The notes beneath the pieces are model-generated. The model had not been told where the DNA came from and ran no database searches. It saw only the letters and a program-made list of their open reading frames with translations. A stretch of DNA of 64,000 nt from positions 682,001 to 746,000 of the forward strand of contig NZ_CP022390.1 of NCBI RefSeq assembly GCF_003076515.1, in the 5' to 3' direction. A program made the translations under genes and the position numbers. Shown here piece after piece: positions 20,528-32,880 of this stretch. The DNA comes from Alcaligenes aquatilis (GTDB taxonomy: Bacteria > Pseudomonadota > Gammaproteobacteria > Burkholderiales > Burkholderiaceae_B). Position 1 is the stretch's first letter. Each line of letters starts with the position of its first letter.

Positions 20528-20905
20528 TTAGCTGTTTTCCATTTCCGGCTTGGCTTGCAGAAACGCAGTCACTTGTGCGTCCAGATCGTCCTCATGCACC
20601 ACACGTACCGGAAAGCCGAGTTTTTCGCTCAAGGGGGCGACAAAGGCATTCAGGGAAAAGGCCATCAAGGCATTGTCCACGACCACCAGGCTGGCGGCAC
20701 AGGAAACGCTTAAACGGCTGCGGTTGTCCTTGATCCATTGCGAGAACGCCTCCTTGTCCGAACCTTCCTCTGCACCGGGCAGCTCGCGGGTCAGCAAGAC
20801 AAAGCGTTGTCCTTGATTCAGCAAGGCTTCCAGTTCTGCTTTCCAGTTGGATGGAGAGCTGTTCGAGATCCAGATACGGGGGAATTCCTGTGTAGCAAGG
20901 TGCAT
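20528..20905 (-). CDS. conserved-looking small protein of unknown function
   Basis: 125 residues, not recognised. AGGA sits 7 nt before the ATG at 20905. The chain looks like a soluble alpha/beta protein: alternating strands (RFVLLTRE, ASLVVVDNA, FPVRVVHED) and helices, with no signal peptide, membrane span or cysteine cluster. It sits alone between the PhoD-like gene and a terminator. Coding is supported by composition and the ribosome binding site, not by homology. Confidence 0.6.
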   Translation of the reverse strand: MHLATQEFPRIWISNSSPSNWKAELEALLNQGQRFVLLTRELPGAEEGSDKEAFSQWIKDNRSRLSVSCAASLVVVDNALMAFSLNAFVAPLSEKLGFPVRVVHEDDLDAQVTAFLQAKPEMENS

Positions 20906-21398
20906 GTGCGGGTCCTGAGTAAGCCGATTAATGATTCAAAGTGAATGCGCTGCTTTGTACCATTAATCCGCCTGCTCGGGCAGTTCTTTCTCCGTGTGTG
21001 CTTTATTCGCCGGAATAGGTGAAAGACTCCCTTGTGGGTCTGCTGTGCGCTTAGTGGGTTGTGCCAGCTTCGGGAAGAAGTGATCAGGACGCTGAGTTGT
21101 CGATACAATTTTCGAGAGGAGCTTGGCTGATATGAGCTTGTTGCTGTTTAGCGGTCGGAATCGCCCTAGCTAAACGCAGGCAGTGAATGACGTACTGCAG
21201 CAAAACGCAGGACGTGGGGTGTCATAGCCAGGTTGCGAGTACCTGTGCCATAGCCCTGTCTCAGCCCCAAGGTGTCAGCAATCTCGTAAAGCCTCAATGC
21301 GTGTTTTACAGACCATCAAGAGCTAAAAAAGGCGCCAATCCTGGTGGATATGGCGCCTTCTTTTTCAGGAGTTCATGAGCAGAACGGAATTGATGGGC
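20906..21398. other. gene-free stretch between unknown gene and ABC-F gene
   Basis: No gene is supported. Apart from the bidirectional terminator at its right end, I see only short frames without ribosome binding sites. Confidence 0.45.
21325..21364 (-). terminator. bidirectional intrinsic terminator after the ABC-F gene
   Basis: Stem GGCGCCA (21331-21337) with TGGCGCC (21351-21357), flanked by six A on the left and TTCTTTTT on the right, so it can act in both directions. It lies 35 bp past the stop codon of the leftward ABC-F gene. Confidence 0.8.
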
Positions 21399-23320
21399 CT
21401 AAACCTGCCGCCCAATTTCTTCCATCGCTTCCTGAATTTCCAGCCATTCTTCTTCCAGCGTTTGATGTGTTTTGGTGAGTTCACCATGCTCAGTCATCAA
21501 GGCGGGCCGTTGGTCTTTGTAGCTGTCCGAATAAAAGTCGGGGTCCTGCATCAAGGTATCCAGCTCCTGCAAACGTAGCTGAGCTTTCTCCATGGCCGAC
21601 TCCACTTTCTTCAAGCGGCTTTCCAGGGGCTTGCGTTGCTGGGCCTGACGTTGGCGCAGCTCGGCTTCCTGACGGCGTTGCGTCTTGCGGTCTGTGCCTT
21701 CATTGCCCGTATCAGCACGCGCTTCCTGGCGAGCTTCCGAGCGTGATTGTGCGCTGCGGGCCAGTAGCCAGTCGCGGTAGTCTTCCAGGTCGCCGTCAAA
21801 CTCCTGAACCTGACCATCGGCCACGATCCAGAACGAATCAACGGTAGAACGCAGCAAGTGGCGATCGTGAGATACCAGCAGTACGCTGCCACCGTAGTCA
21901 GCCAAAGCAGCCGCCAGGGCTTCGCGGGTATCCACGTCCAAGTGGTTGGTTGGTTCGTCCAGCAAGAGCAGATTGGGCTTTTGCCAGACAATCAGGGATA
22001 GGGCCAGACGCGCCTTTTCACCCCCGGAGAAGGGGGCTGTCAGGCTGGTGACCATATCACCGCTAAAACCGAAAGAGCCCAGGTAATTGCGCAGTTCCTG
22101 CTCGCGCACATCCGGAGCCAGACGCGCCAGATGTTGCAGGGGGGTGGAGTCCGGGTCAATGGAGTCCAACTGGTGCTGGGCAAAGTAGCCAATTACCAGG
22201 CCCTTGGATTCTAGGCGTTCGCCCTTGATAGGTTCCAGCTTGCCAGCCAGGGTTTTGACCAGCGTGGATTTACCCGCACCGTTCATCCCCAAAATACCCA
22301 CACGGGCACCGCCGCGCACCATCAGGCGGACCTGGCTCAAAATCGCTTTGTCCTGACCGGGGTAACCCAGATCGGCCTGATCCAATGTCAGCAAGGGATC
22401 GGGGGTGTACTCGGGCGAGGGCAGGCGAATGGAAACGCTTGAGTCGTCGCGCAAGAGCGTTACGGTCTGCATGCGGGCCAAAGCCTTGACGCGGCTTTGT
22501 GCCTGCTTGGCCTTGGTGGCCTGGGCCTTGAAGCGGTCAATAAAACTTTGCAGACGCGCGGCTTCACGGGTTTGGCGCTCGTAGGCGATCTGGCTTTGTT
22601 GGACGCGCTCGGCACGTTGCACCAGAAAGTCGTTGTAGCCGCCTTTGTAGCGAACCAACTTTCCTTGGTCCACGTGCAGAATCGAACGGGCCACCGCATC
22701 GAGAAACTCGGTGTCGTGCGAAATCAGCAGGACCGTGCCGGGGTAGGAACCCAACCAGCGCTCCAGCCAGAGCATGGCGTCCAAGTCCAGGTGGTTGGTG
22801 GGTTCGTCCAGCAAGAGCAGGTCAGAAGGGGCCATCAGGGCGCGGGCCAGGGACAGGCGCATTTGCCAGCCACCGGAGAACTCGCGCACGGGCAGCATCC
22901 ATTGATCGGGGCGGAAACCCAGGCCGGCCAACAGTTGCTCGGCACGCGAAGGGGCGGACCAGGCATCGGCTTCGATCAGGGCGTTTTCCAGCTCGGCAAT
23001 GGCCTGGCCATCGCTATCGGGCGTGTTGGCGCGTTTTTCCTGCAAGGCACGCAGACGCTCGTCGCCGTCGATAACAAATTCGCGGGCAGGGCGGTCACGG
23101 TCTGGAATGGTTTGGCGCACACTGGCCACTTCCCAGACTTCGGGGATGCTCAGGTCACCCCCGTCCAGATCCAGCTCGCCTTGCAGCAGAGCAAACAGCG
23201 AGGACTTACCCGCACCGTTCTTGCCCACAATGCCCAGGCGCTCACCCGGATTGACGATGAAATCCGCATTGTCCAGCAGGACTTTGACGCCGCGACGCAG
23301 CGTAATTCCAGTTGCGCGTA

Positions 23321-23324
<4 letters not shown>
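21399..23324 (-). CDS. ABC-F family ATPase (YheS-like)
   Basis: 641 residues with two ABC domains and no membrane part. Walker A sites are GKNGAGKSSLF and GMNGAGKSTLV, signatures are FSGGWQMRLSLARAL and FSGGEKARLALSL, and both Walker B regions read LLLDEPTNHLD. A linker rich in Arg/Lys/Gln (about 245-290) joins them, and a charged coiled-coil tail follows residue 520. The architecture matches YheS, a ribosome-associated ABC-F protein; Uup is the nearest alternative. It follows prmB with a 4-bp overlap. Confidence 0.88.
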
Positions 23325-26195
<2,871 letters not shown>

Positions 26196-26926
26196 AGGCT
26201 AGGCTCTGTGAATGCAGGCCGTCATGGGCAGTACCGGAATAAAGGCGCATGATGCGCGGTTAACTACCGCAGCGGCCGTGCTTGAATGGAGGCAACAGAA
26301 TAACCGAGTCTGCCCCATCCATGCACGGTTTTATGGCTTTCTTTGTCGCTTTTGAGAGCAGATGAGTGTGGGATGAGGGTGGGTGAAGGGGGACGGTTGT
26401 GGTTTCTGGACCAGGATTGAGCCGTGAAACCGTACGAGCAGCATGGCTGGACGTGCATGTTTGCGCTGTTTCTTTTTCTTTTAAGGCGGTTTTTCTGAAT
26501 TCTTGTTTTTTGATAAAAATTTCTTTTTTTTATATGACTATTTTTTTATTGTTTATTGCGTTTATTTTATTAAGTCGTCTACGTAATTAATTATTTCAAA
26601 ATAATAAAAAATAAGCGCCAATTACTGTGGTGATCGTATGCAGTGTTCTTGATCAGGCTTGGCTTGGCGTTTGTGTCGGATTGTTTTTCAGCTTGAAAAT
26701 TTCTGCTCTTCCTCTGTGAGCGTTAAGTAAAACGCAGTTGACCGTTTTCTCCCTAGGCATGTTTCCGTGTTGGTGTGAAGAAAAAGAGGTCGTCATTATG
26801 CTCAATGATTCAGTAGTGTTTTTTACATTTTTTAAGATTCATTCGATTTTTATCTGCCTAGAATGATTGTGCTGTTTTTGTTTTAGCCAGATTTTTCTCT
26901 TGTTTCTTCATTTTAATGGAGGGGTT
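26196..26926. other. long A/T-rich intergenic region
   Basis: About 730 bp with no supported gene. Near dapD there is a perfect GCGCAT-G-ATGCGC dyad (26245-26257). The core at about 26460-26640 is strikingly A/T rich, with T-tracts and A-tracts, unlike the GC-rich genes on both sides. It must hold the dapD promoter on the left and that of the microprotein operon on the right. Confidence 0.5.
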
Positions 26927-27001
26927 ATGAGATCGATTCTTTTATGGCTTTTAGGTGTCCCTATTCCTATCATCATTTTGCTGGCCTTGTTTTGGCACTA
27001 A
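26927..27001 (+). CDS. 24-residue hydrophobic membrane microprotein
   Basis: An ATG at 26927 follows an excellent ribosome binding site, GGAGGGG (26918-26924). The 24 residues begin MRSILLWLLGVPIPII and end ALFWH before TAA. It is a single membrane span with a conserved-looking LGVPIPIIIL core. I have the impression that very similar tiny proteins are widespread in proteobacteria as unnamed hypotheticals, but this is memory, not a search. It lies 36 bp before the next membrane protein gene and is probably co-transcribed. Confidence 0.7.
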   Translation: MRSILLWLLGVPIPIIILLALFWH

Positions 27002-27037
27002 GGTATTTGCGATCACAATCTTGAGTAAGGAGTCATC

Positions 27038-27943
27038 ATGGCTACAACACAATTGGGTTCGGAGACAGCTTTGGGTACGCACGCCGGCGCAGAGTCATCG
27101 CATTCCGCGGTGTCTTGGGGAGCTATCATCGGGGGCGCGGTGATCGCCGCAGCCTTGACGGCTACCTTGCTGGTAGGCGGGACGGGGCTGGGTTTCATGG
27201 CGATCTCTCCCTGGGGCAATGACGGGGCCTCGGGCACCACCATGGCTATCGGCACGATTGTTTGGTTGTTTGTCACACAGATCGTCGCTTATGGCATTGC
27301 GGGTTATGTCACTGGCCGTTTGCGTACTAACTGGGCCGGTGTGCATGGCGACGAAGTTCATTTCCGCGATACGGCGCATGGCTTTCTTGTGTGGGCTGTC
27401 AGTTTGGTTGTCAGCGTTTTCTTGCTGGGCTCGGGCGTTGCCTCCGTGGTGTCAGGTACGGCACAGGCAGGGGCGAATCTGGCTGGGGCCGGAGTGGGTG
27501 CCGCGTCGGCGGTTGTGGGCCAGGCAGGGAAAGATCATGCTCAAGGTCCAGGTCTGAGCTATTTCACCGACGCCTTGTTGCGTCCTGCTGACCCTGCCAA
27601 CGCATCGGCACACACGGGCAACCCTGAGCGTGAAGTCAGCCGCATTCTGGCGCGCAGCCTGAAAGAAGGTGAGGTGTCCCAGCAGGATCAGGATTACTTG
27701 CTGCGCCTGGTGGCCAATCGCACCGGTCTGACGCCTGAACAGGCCAAGGAACGTCTGGACTCAGTTCAAATGCAAGCCAAGGAAACAGCCGAGAAGTTGG
27801 AGCAGCAAGCACGCGAAGCAGCAGATACCGCGCGCAAGGCTGCTGCTGCTTTCGCGCTGTGGGCATTTGCATCCTTGTTGGTCGGTGCCTTTGTGGCCAG
27901 TCTGGCGGCCACGATTGGTGGGCGGGCGCGTATCACGCGTTAA
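27038..27943 (+). CDS. glycine/alanine-rich membrane protein, sometimes annotated PhnA-like
   Basis: 301 residues; AAGGAG precedes the ATG. Membrane spans at about 24-55 (WGAIIGGAVIAAALTATLLVG), 70-92, 115-140 and 270-292. The conserved block GYVTGRLRTNW...GDEVHFRDTAHGFLVWA resembles an alphaproteobacterial family labelled PhnA-like; that label is not a function. A charged helical region (residues 195-265) with many Glu/Lys/Gln precedes the last span. A glycine-rich segment (AGANLAGAGVGAASAVVG) may be a glycine-zipper helix. It pairs with the preceding microprotein. Function unknown; an envelope-stress role is a guess. Confidence 0.75.
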   Translation: MATTQLGSETALGTHAGAESSHSAVSWGAIIGGAVIAAALTATLLVGGTGLGFMAISPWGNDGASGTTMAIGTIVWLFVTQIVAYGIAGYVTGRLRTNWAGVHGDEVHFRDTAHGFLVWAVSLVVSVFLLGSGVASVVSGTAQAGANLAGAGVGAASAVVGQAGKDHAQGPGLSYFTDALLRPADPANASAHTGNPEREVSRILARSLKEGEVSQQDQDYLLRLVANRTGLTPEQAKERLDSVQMQAKETAEKLEQQAREAADTARKAAAAFALWAFASLLVGAFVASLAATIGGRARITR

Positions 27944-27992
27944 GCCTTTTGTACGACGATGAACCGCTTATCCCTTGAAGCGAGCGGTGCAA

Positions 27993-28026
27993 GGCCCCCG
28001 AATTTCAGAGCTTCGGGGGCCTTTTT
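27993..28026 (+). terminator. intrinsic terminator after the glycine-rich membrane protein
   Basis: A 10-bp stem GGCCCCCGAA-type (GGCCCCCGAA read as ggcccccgaa, 27993-28002) pairs with TTCGGGGGCC (28012-28021), followed by TTTTT. It is 50 bp past the stop codon. Confidence 0.9.
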
Positions 28027-28064
28027 GTATCCGCTTCGATCAAGCTGCTGCCTGGCCCGACGCG

Positions 28065-28832
28065 TCAGCGAACACGAATAAAGTTGCTGGGAGCTTGCCC
28101 TAAACGGCGACGGAACATGGTGGAAAAGGCACTGGCACTGTCATAGCCCAGGTCCAGCGCAATCTGGGTGACTGATTGGCCGGCAGACAGCTTGGTCAAG
28201 GCTGTCAACAGGCAGGCTTGTTGCCGCCATTCGCTAAAGCTCATGCCGGTTTGCTGCCGGAACAGACGTGTGAAGCTGCGCAGGCTTTTGTTCAATTGCT
28301 TGGCCCATTGTTCTGGCGTGCTTTGGATATTAGGCTGGCCCAGGAATGCTTTGCACAGAGCGGCCAAGGAGCAATCTTGGGGGATGGGCGCAAAGAGCGG
28401 CATGGTGTGTGCCAGGCCAACTTCATGCAAGAGAAGCTGAGCCAAGGCACCGTCGCGGCCATTTTCCTCGTACAAGGCGGGCAAGGCCAGGGAGGCCAGC
28501 AGCAAGTGATGCAGCAAGGGCGTAATCACCAGCACTTCGCAATGTGTGCTGCGGCGGGGGGCGGCCTCGGGTTCTATATATAGACTGCGCGTACTGGCGC
28601 TTTGCATGCGCACGCGATGGCGCTTGCCGGCCGGAATCCAGACGCCACTGTAGGGTGGAATGACCCAGGCGCCATCGTCCGTTTCTACTTCCATCAAGCC
28701 TGTCATGGCATAGAGCATTTGCGCCCGCCGGTGTACATGAAAGTCCAGCAGAGTGCCCGGGGCGTAGTCCGTGCCAATCGCCAGCAAGGGGCGGGGGGTG
28801 GCATCCACGCTATCCAGTCGTACATTGTGCAT
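28065..28832 (-). CDS. AraC-family transcriptional regulator with cupin sensor domain
   Basis: 255 residues from the ATG at 28832, preceded by AGAGG; an in-frame ATG at 28880 is possible. The N-terminal cupin (residues 10-80: DFHVHRRAQMLYAMTGLMEV, VWIPAGKRHRVRM) resembles the AraC_binding domain. The C-terminal double helix-turn-helix includes GMSFSEWRQQACLLTAL and IALDLGYDSASAFSTMFRRRLGQAPSNF. It is divergent from the TauE/SafE exporter with about 100 bp between, so control of that exporter is the natural inference. The ligand is unknown. Confidence 0.85.
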   Translation of the reverse strand: MHNVRLDSVDATPRPLLAIGTDYAPGTLLDFHVHRRAQMLYAMTGLMEVETDDGAWVIPPYSGVWIPAGKRHRVRMQSASTRSLYIEPEAAPRRSTHCEVLVITPLLHHLLLASLALPALYEENGRDGALAQLLLHEVGLAHTMPLFAPIPQDCSLAALCKAFLGQPNIQSTPEQWAKQLNKSLRSFTRLFRQQTGMSFSEWRQQACLLTALTKLSAGQSVTQIALDLGYDSASAFSTMFRRRLGQAPSNFIRVR

Positions 28833-28938
28833 CAGCAAGCCTCTGGCCGAAACGAAAGTATTAATGACCGGTTTTAGCATGTCAGCCAAGGCGGAGCGAC
28901 CTATTCTTGGGTTTTGGTATCTCTTTTGATGGGCGACT

Positions 28939-29745
28939 ATGTATTTGCTATTGCTGTTTTTTGGTTTGCTGGCCGGGGTGACCACCGTGCTGTTTGGTTT
29001 CGGTGGTGGCTTTGTGGTGGTTCCCGTGCTGTATTCGGTGTTGATTGCTCTGTATGGCGTAGACAGCCAGATGGGGCAGGCGGCCATGCATATTGCGGTG
29101 GCCACGTCCACCTGCGTCATGATCTTTGGGGCTGGCCTGTCCAGTTGGCGCCATCACAAGGCTGGCACCGTGCCTTGGGGGCAGGTGCGTCCTTTGCTCT
29201 GGTTTATCGCCCTGGGGGCGATTCCCGGTGCGGTAGCGGCCATGGCCTTGAGTGGGGCCTGGGTGCGTTGGGTTTTTGTGGTGTATCTGGGCCTGACGAT
29301 TCTTGATAGCCTGTTTCGAGCGGGTTTTACGCAGACAGCAAGCAAGGCCATGCGCCCTTTAAGCAAGGCCAGCAGCGCCGGGGCCGGCGTTCTTATTGGT
29401 GCGATCGCCGCTTTTTTGGGCGTGGGCGGGAGCGTGATTACGGTACCTTTGATGCGCCGACGCGGTGCCAGCATGACGGCCGCCACAGCAGCGGCAAATC
29501 CCTTGTCCTTGCCTATGGCGGTGGTGGGCAGCCTGAGCTACGCGATGCTGGCCTGGAATGCAGACTCATTGGGGCCTTGGCATGCGGGTTATATCGACCT
29601 GCGTGCCTGTCTGGTATTGGTGCTGGGTTCCTGGCTGGGGATTCGTTTTACCTCACGCTGGATTGGCAAGATCCCCGACCGCATTCACGCCAAAGCCTAT
29701 ATCGCCTTGTTGGCAGGGGTGTTCCTGGTGATGCTGTTGGTCTAG
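28939..29745 (+). CDS. TSUP (TauE/SafE) family membrane exporter
   Basis: 268 residues and about eight membrane spans. The family repeat is visible twice: GLLAGVTTVLFGFGGGFVVVPVL near the N-terminus and GAIAAFLGVGGSVITVPLM at about 150-170. TSUP proteins move sulfite, sulfoacetate or other organosulfur anions. The AraC gene facing it suggests inducible expression. A link to the SorAB sulfite oxidation genes 11 kb away is conceivable but unsupported. Confidence 0.87.
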   Translation: MYLLLLFFGLLAGVTTVLFGFGGGFVVVPVLYSVLIALYGVDSQMGQAAMHIAVATSTCVMIFGAGLSSWRHHKAGTVPWGQVRPLLWFIALGAIPGAVAAMALSGAWVRWVFVVYLGLTILDSLFRAGFTQTASKAMRPLSKASSAGAGVLIGAIAAFLGVGGSVITVPLMRRRGASMTAATAAANPLSLPMAVVGSLSYAMLAWNADSLGPWHAGYIDLRACLVLVLGSWLGIRFTSRWIGKIPDRIHAKAYIALLAGVFLVMLLV

Positions 29746-29911
29746 ATCTGGCCAGGGTGCTGCGGTATCAGCATCTACCTGATGCAGCAGGTTTTGCTTT
29801 GCCTGTTTTGAAAAACTTGTGTTTTTTTGTTCAGTACGGCGAAATGCAGCGCTTGGGGGGCTGCATTTTTACCTATACTTGGCAGCACAGAATAAACAGG
29901 AGTGGGGCAAC

Positions 29912-31687
29912 ATGACAATCGAAATTGCAGTGGTTTTGGGCCTGGCTTTAGTTGCGATTGTCTTGTTTGCCACAGAAAAACTCCGAATCGACGCGATTGC
30001 TTTATTGGTGCTTGGTACCTTGGCTATTCTGGGCTTGGTGACTCCTGAACAGGCCGTAGGCGGCTTCAGTAATCCGGCCACAGTCACCGTCGCTGCGATG
30101 TTTGTGTTGGCCGCCGGCCTGCAAAATAGCGGCGCGCTGTCAGGGATTGGGGATTTGCTGGGCAAGGCCCGCTCCCCACTTCAGTTTCTGGTGCTTTTGT
30201 TTCTGGTCCTGGCGGTGATTGCCCCCTTTGTCAATAACACGGCAGTGGTGGCGGTATTCATTCCTATCGTGATGGCCGCTAGCGCACGGATAAGTATGTC
30301 AGCCTCCAAAGCGCTGATTCCCTTGTCGTATGTCTCGCAAATGGCCGGGGTCTGTACCTTGGTTGGAACGTCTACCAACCTGTTGGTCAATGCCATTGCT
30401 CGCGACATGGGGCATCCAGGCTTCACGATGTTTGAATTCACTAAGCTGGGTGTCATTTGCATGGCAGTCGGTTGTATTTATTTACTGACAGTAGGGCGCT
30501 GGCTATTGCCTGCGGCGCGCGGTGGCGAGCTGGTCGAGCAATATGAGTTGGGCAAGTACATAACCGAACTGCGCGTCATGCCGGACTCCTCCTTGATCGG
30601 TCAGTCTGTTGGCGACGCAAAGTTGGGTGAGCAGTATGGCGTCTTTGTGCTGGAGCTGTTGCGCGGTGATATCAAAGTGTGGGGGCCGCGAGAGCAGAAG
30701 ATTGAGCAGGACGATGTGCTGTTGGCGCGTGGAGATTGGACCAAGCTGGATGAGTTGCGCAAAGAAGCCGGTCTGGAAGTAGATCCGCAGTTCAAGTTGG
30801 AGCAACGATCTTTTGAACAGGTTGATCAGGTTTTGACGGAGGTCATGATTGCGCCGCGTTCGCGTATCAGCGGGCGTACCTTGGGCAGCTTGAGGGCGGG
30901 CTGGCACAGGAATGCCACTGTGTTGGGGATTCATCGCCGTGGCCAGGTCTTGCGTGAGCAGTTGCGTGCTGTACGTTTACAGGTGGGCGATATTTTGTTG
31001 ATGTTGACCCCGGCTTCCGAGGCGGCTGACTTGCGGGCTGACAGCAATATTATTGTGCTCTCCGAGCGTGAGGCTGAAAAAGAAATGGGCTGGCGCGCAC
31101 CTTTTTCCCTGGTCACCATGGCCTTGGTGATTGTGGTGCCTGCCTTGGGCTGGGTGCCCATCAGTGTCACCTCATTGCTCGGTGCCGTAGCCATGACGCT
31201 GGCCGGTTGCCTGAAGGCAGATGATGTTTACGACGCCATCGATTGGCGCATCATTATCTTGATGGCTGGTTTGTTGCCCTTGGGATTGGCCATGAGTGAG
31301 ACGGGGGCCGCCCAGTTTCTGGTGGAAAACACGGTCGGCTTGGTCGAGTCTTTTGGGCCGTTGACGGTGCTGGCAGTGGTTTATCTGATGGCCTTGGTCT
31401 TGACCGAGTTTATGAGCAATGCCGCCGCTGCGGTGTTACTGGCGCCCATAGGGATGTCCACGGCCAAAATGATGGGGGTTGATCCCACGCCTTTTTTAAT
31501 CGCAGTGACCTTTGCCGCTTCCACTAGTTTCGCAACCCCCGTGGGCTACCAAACCAATACGATGGTCTATGGCGCGGGTGGTTATCGGTTTGCGGATTTT
31601 CTGAAAGTCGGTTTGCCCTTGAACTTGATTTTCTGGGTCTTGGGCGTGATGTTGATTCCCGTTTTCTGGCCGTTCAATCCCGTTTGA
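29912..31687 (+). CDS. SLC13-type permease with two TrkA-C (RCK-C) domains
   Basis: 591 residues from the ATG at 29912, with AGGAGTGGGG upstream; the frame extends further left without a ribosome binding site. It has an N-terminal membrane half, two cytoplasmic TrkA-C domains (about residues 205-285 and 300-370), then a second membrane half. Conserved anion-site loops are FVNNTAVVAVFIPIV, VGTSTNLLVN, FMSNAAAAVLLAPI and TPVGYQTNTMVYGAGGY. This is the SLC13/DASS architecture found in sulfate, citrate or other anion importers. Substrate cannot be read. Confidence 0.88.
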   Translation: MTIEIAVVLGLALVAIVLFATEKLRIDAIALLVLGTLAILGLVTPEQAVGGFSNPATVTVAAMFVLAAGLQNSGALSGIGDLLGKARSPLQFLVLLFLVLAVIAPFVNNTAVVAVFIPIVMAASARISMSASKALIPLSYVSQMAGVCTLVGTSTNLLVNAIARDMGHPGFTMFEFTKLGVICMAVGCIYLLTVGRWLLPAARGGELVEQYELGKYITELRVMPDSSLIGQSVGDAKLGEQYGVFVLELLRGDIKVWGPREQKIEQDDVLLARGDWTKLDELRKEAGLEVDPQFKLEQRSFEQVDQVLTEVMIAPRSRISGRTLGSLRAGWHRNATVLGIHRRGQVLREQLRAVRLQVGDILLMLTPASEAADLRADSNIIVLSEREAEKEMGWRAPFSLVTMALVIVVPALGWVPISVTSLLGAVAMTLAGCLKADDVYDAIDWRIIILMAGLLPLGLAMSETGAAQFLVENTVGLVESFGPLTVLAVVYLMALVLTEFMSNAAAAVLLAPIGMSTAKMMGVDPTPFLIAVTFAASTSFATPVGYQTNTMVYGAGGYRFADFLKVGLPLNLIFWVLGVMLIPVFWPFNPV

Positions 31688-31727
31688 CACCGCTGTATCC
31701 ACGAAAAAAATAAAGGAGACCTCAGTC

Positions 31728-32195
31728 ATGCGTTCAGCCCTCGCTTCTGCTAAGCCCGCATTGGACCCATCCATGCGGCAAGCCGTGCAAGACAGTTTTT
31801 CCCGCCAGCAGGCAATGAGCTTGATTCGCGCCACCATGCCGTTGGTCGAGGCAGGCCTGGTCGAGATCCATCTGCCGCATTGGGAGGGGGTTCAGCAACA
31901 GCACGGATTTGTACATGGTGGTGTTGTGGGCATGATTGCTGATTCGGCCGGAGGATATGCCGCCATGACCTGTACGCCTTTGGGCGCCAGCGTGCTCAGC
32001 GTGGAATACAAGCTGAATTTTCTGGCGCCGGCCAAAGGGGAGTCTTTATTGGCCCGAGGGTCTGTGGTTCGTCAGGGCCGCAGTTTGATCGTGACGCAGG
32101 CCGAGGTATTTGCCATGGAAGAGGGCAAGCACACCTTATGTGCGTTGATGCAGCAAACGATTATGGTGATGCAGGGGCGGGCGGAGAAGTCCTGA
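31728..32195 (+). CDS. PaaI-family hotdog thioesterase
   Basis: 155 residues. AAGGAGA lies 8 nt before the ATG. The hotdog-fold signature is QQQHGFVHGGVVGMIADSAG (residues 61-80), with the catalytic-type Asp in ADSAGGYAA, followed by VEYKLNFLAPAKGE. Such enzymes hydrolyse aryl- or acyl-CoA thioesters. It lies 40 bp downstream of the SLC13-type permease and is likely in the same transcript, which might point to uptake of an anion degraded through a CoA ester. Confidence 0.88.
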   Translation: MRSALASAKPALDPSMRQAVQDSFSRQQAMSLIRATMPLVEAGLVEIHLPHWEGVQQQHGFVHGGVVGMIADSAGGYAAMTCTPLGASVLSVEYKLNFLAPAKGESLLARGSVVRQGRSLIVTQAEVFAMEEGKHTLCALMQQTIMVMQGRAEKS

Positions 32196-32212
32196 TACCA
32201 GACTGAGCGGCA

Positions 32213-32626
32213 TCAGGGACCGGACCGCTCTTTAGGATTTTTCCAGCGATAGCTAAGTAGTAATACCCACAGCGCCGCCATGCCCAGCCCATAGAGCATG
32301 GCTCCGTAGGAAACAGAAACATCAATACCGCACACGTGAGAGAAACGGTCGGCGGTATCACAGATATTTTTGATCGCCAGTGAAAACAAGACGGTGTTGA
32401 CGGCCATGGCCAGGCAGGCGGACACTGCTTTGTCTGCCCAGATCAAGCTGGCAACCGCCAGGATCGACAAAGGCATCAAGGAGTTGAGCACACTGGTATG
32501 CCAGGCGGAATACGCCTGGGAGGAGTTGAGCAAACTTTCGTTGATGTGCGCAAAGGGAAAGAGCCACAAAACAATCAAAGCAGCGCACAGGAAAAAGATC
32601 CATTTCCTGATGGTGATGTTGGACAC
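32213..32626 (-). CDS. small four-span membrane protein of unknown function
   Basis: 137 residues from a GTG at 32626 with only a weak ribosome binding site, so the start is uncertain. Four hydrophobic spans: about 8-26 (WIFFLCAALIVLWLFPFAH), 46-63, 67-88 and 106-126. Two cysteines flank an extracytoplasmic loop (NICDTADRFSHVCGIDV), which could form a disulfide. Not recognised. It converges with the thioesterase gene, 17 bp between stops. Confidence 0.6.
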   Translation of the reverse strand: MSNITIRKWIFFLCAALIVLWLFPFAHINESLLNSSQAYSAWHTSVLNSLMPLSILAVASLIWADKAVSACLAMAVNTVLFSLAIKNICDTADRFSHVCGIDVSVSYGAMLYGLGMAALWVLLLSYRWKNPKERSGP

Positions 32627-32880
32627 GATGAAAAGTAAAAGTTTGCTTTATGAGGATTTTGAGTGTAACTGAACTGTTTTATGCTTAAAGACACGTTGTG
32701 TAAGTTCTTTGGCACAATTTGCGACAATTCTGTTACTTGATCATGACATAAACGAAGGAATCTTCGAATTTAATCACGTATTCGTGACAAGACGACGAAG
32801 TTTGTTATAAGCGTCCACTCCAGGTAAACAGCGAATGCGCTTGTATGATGATGTTCCACAGGAACACAGCAGGAGTAATC

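Noticed and set aside
26798..26866. 22-residue frame (MLNDSVVFFTFFKIHS...) with GAGG upstream
   Set aside because: It lies in A/T-rich DNA where Phe-rich frames arise by chance, and nothing else supports it.
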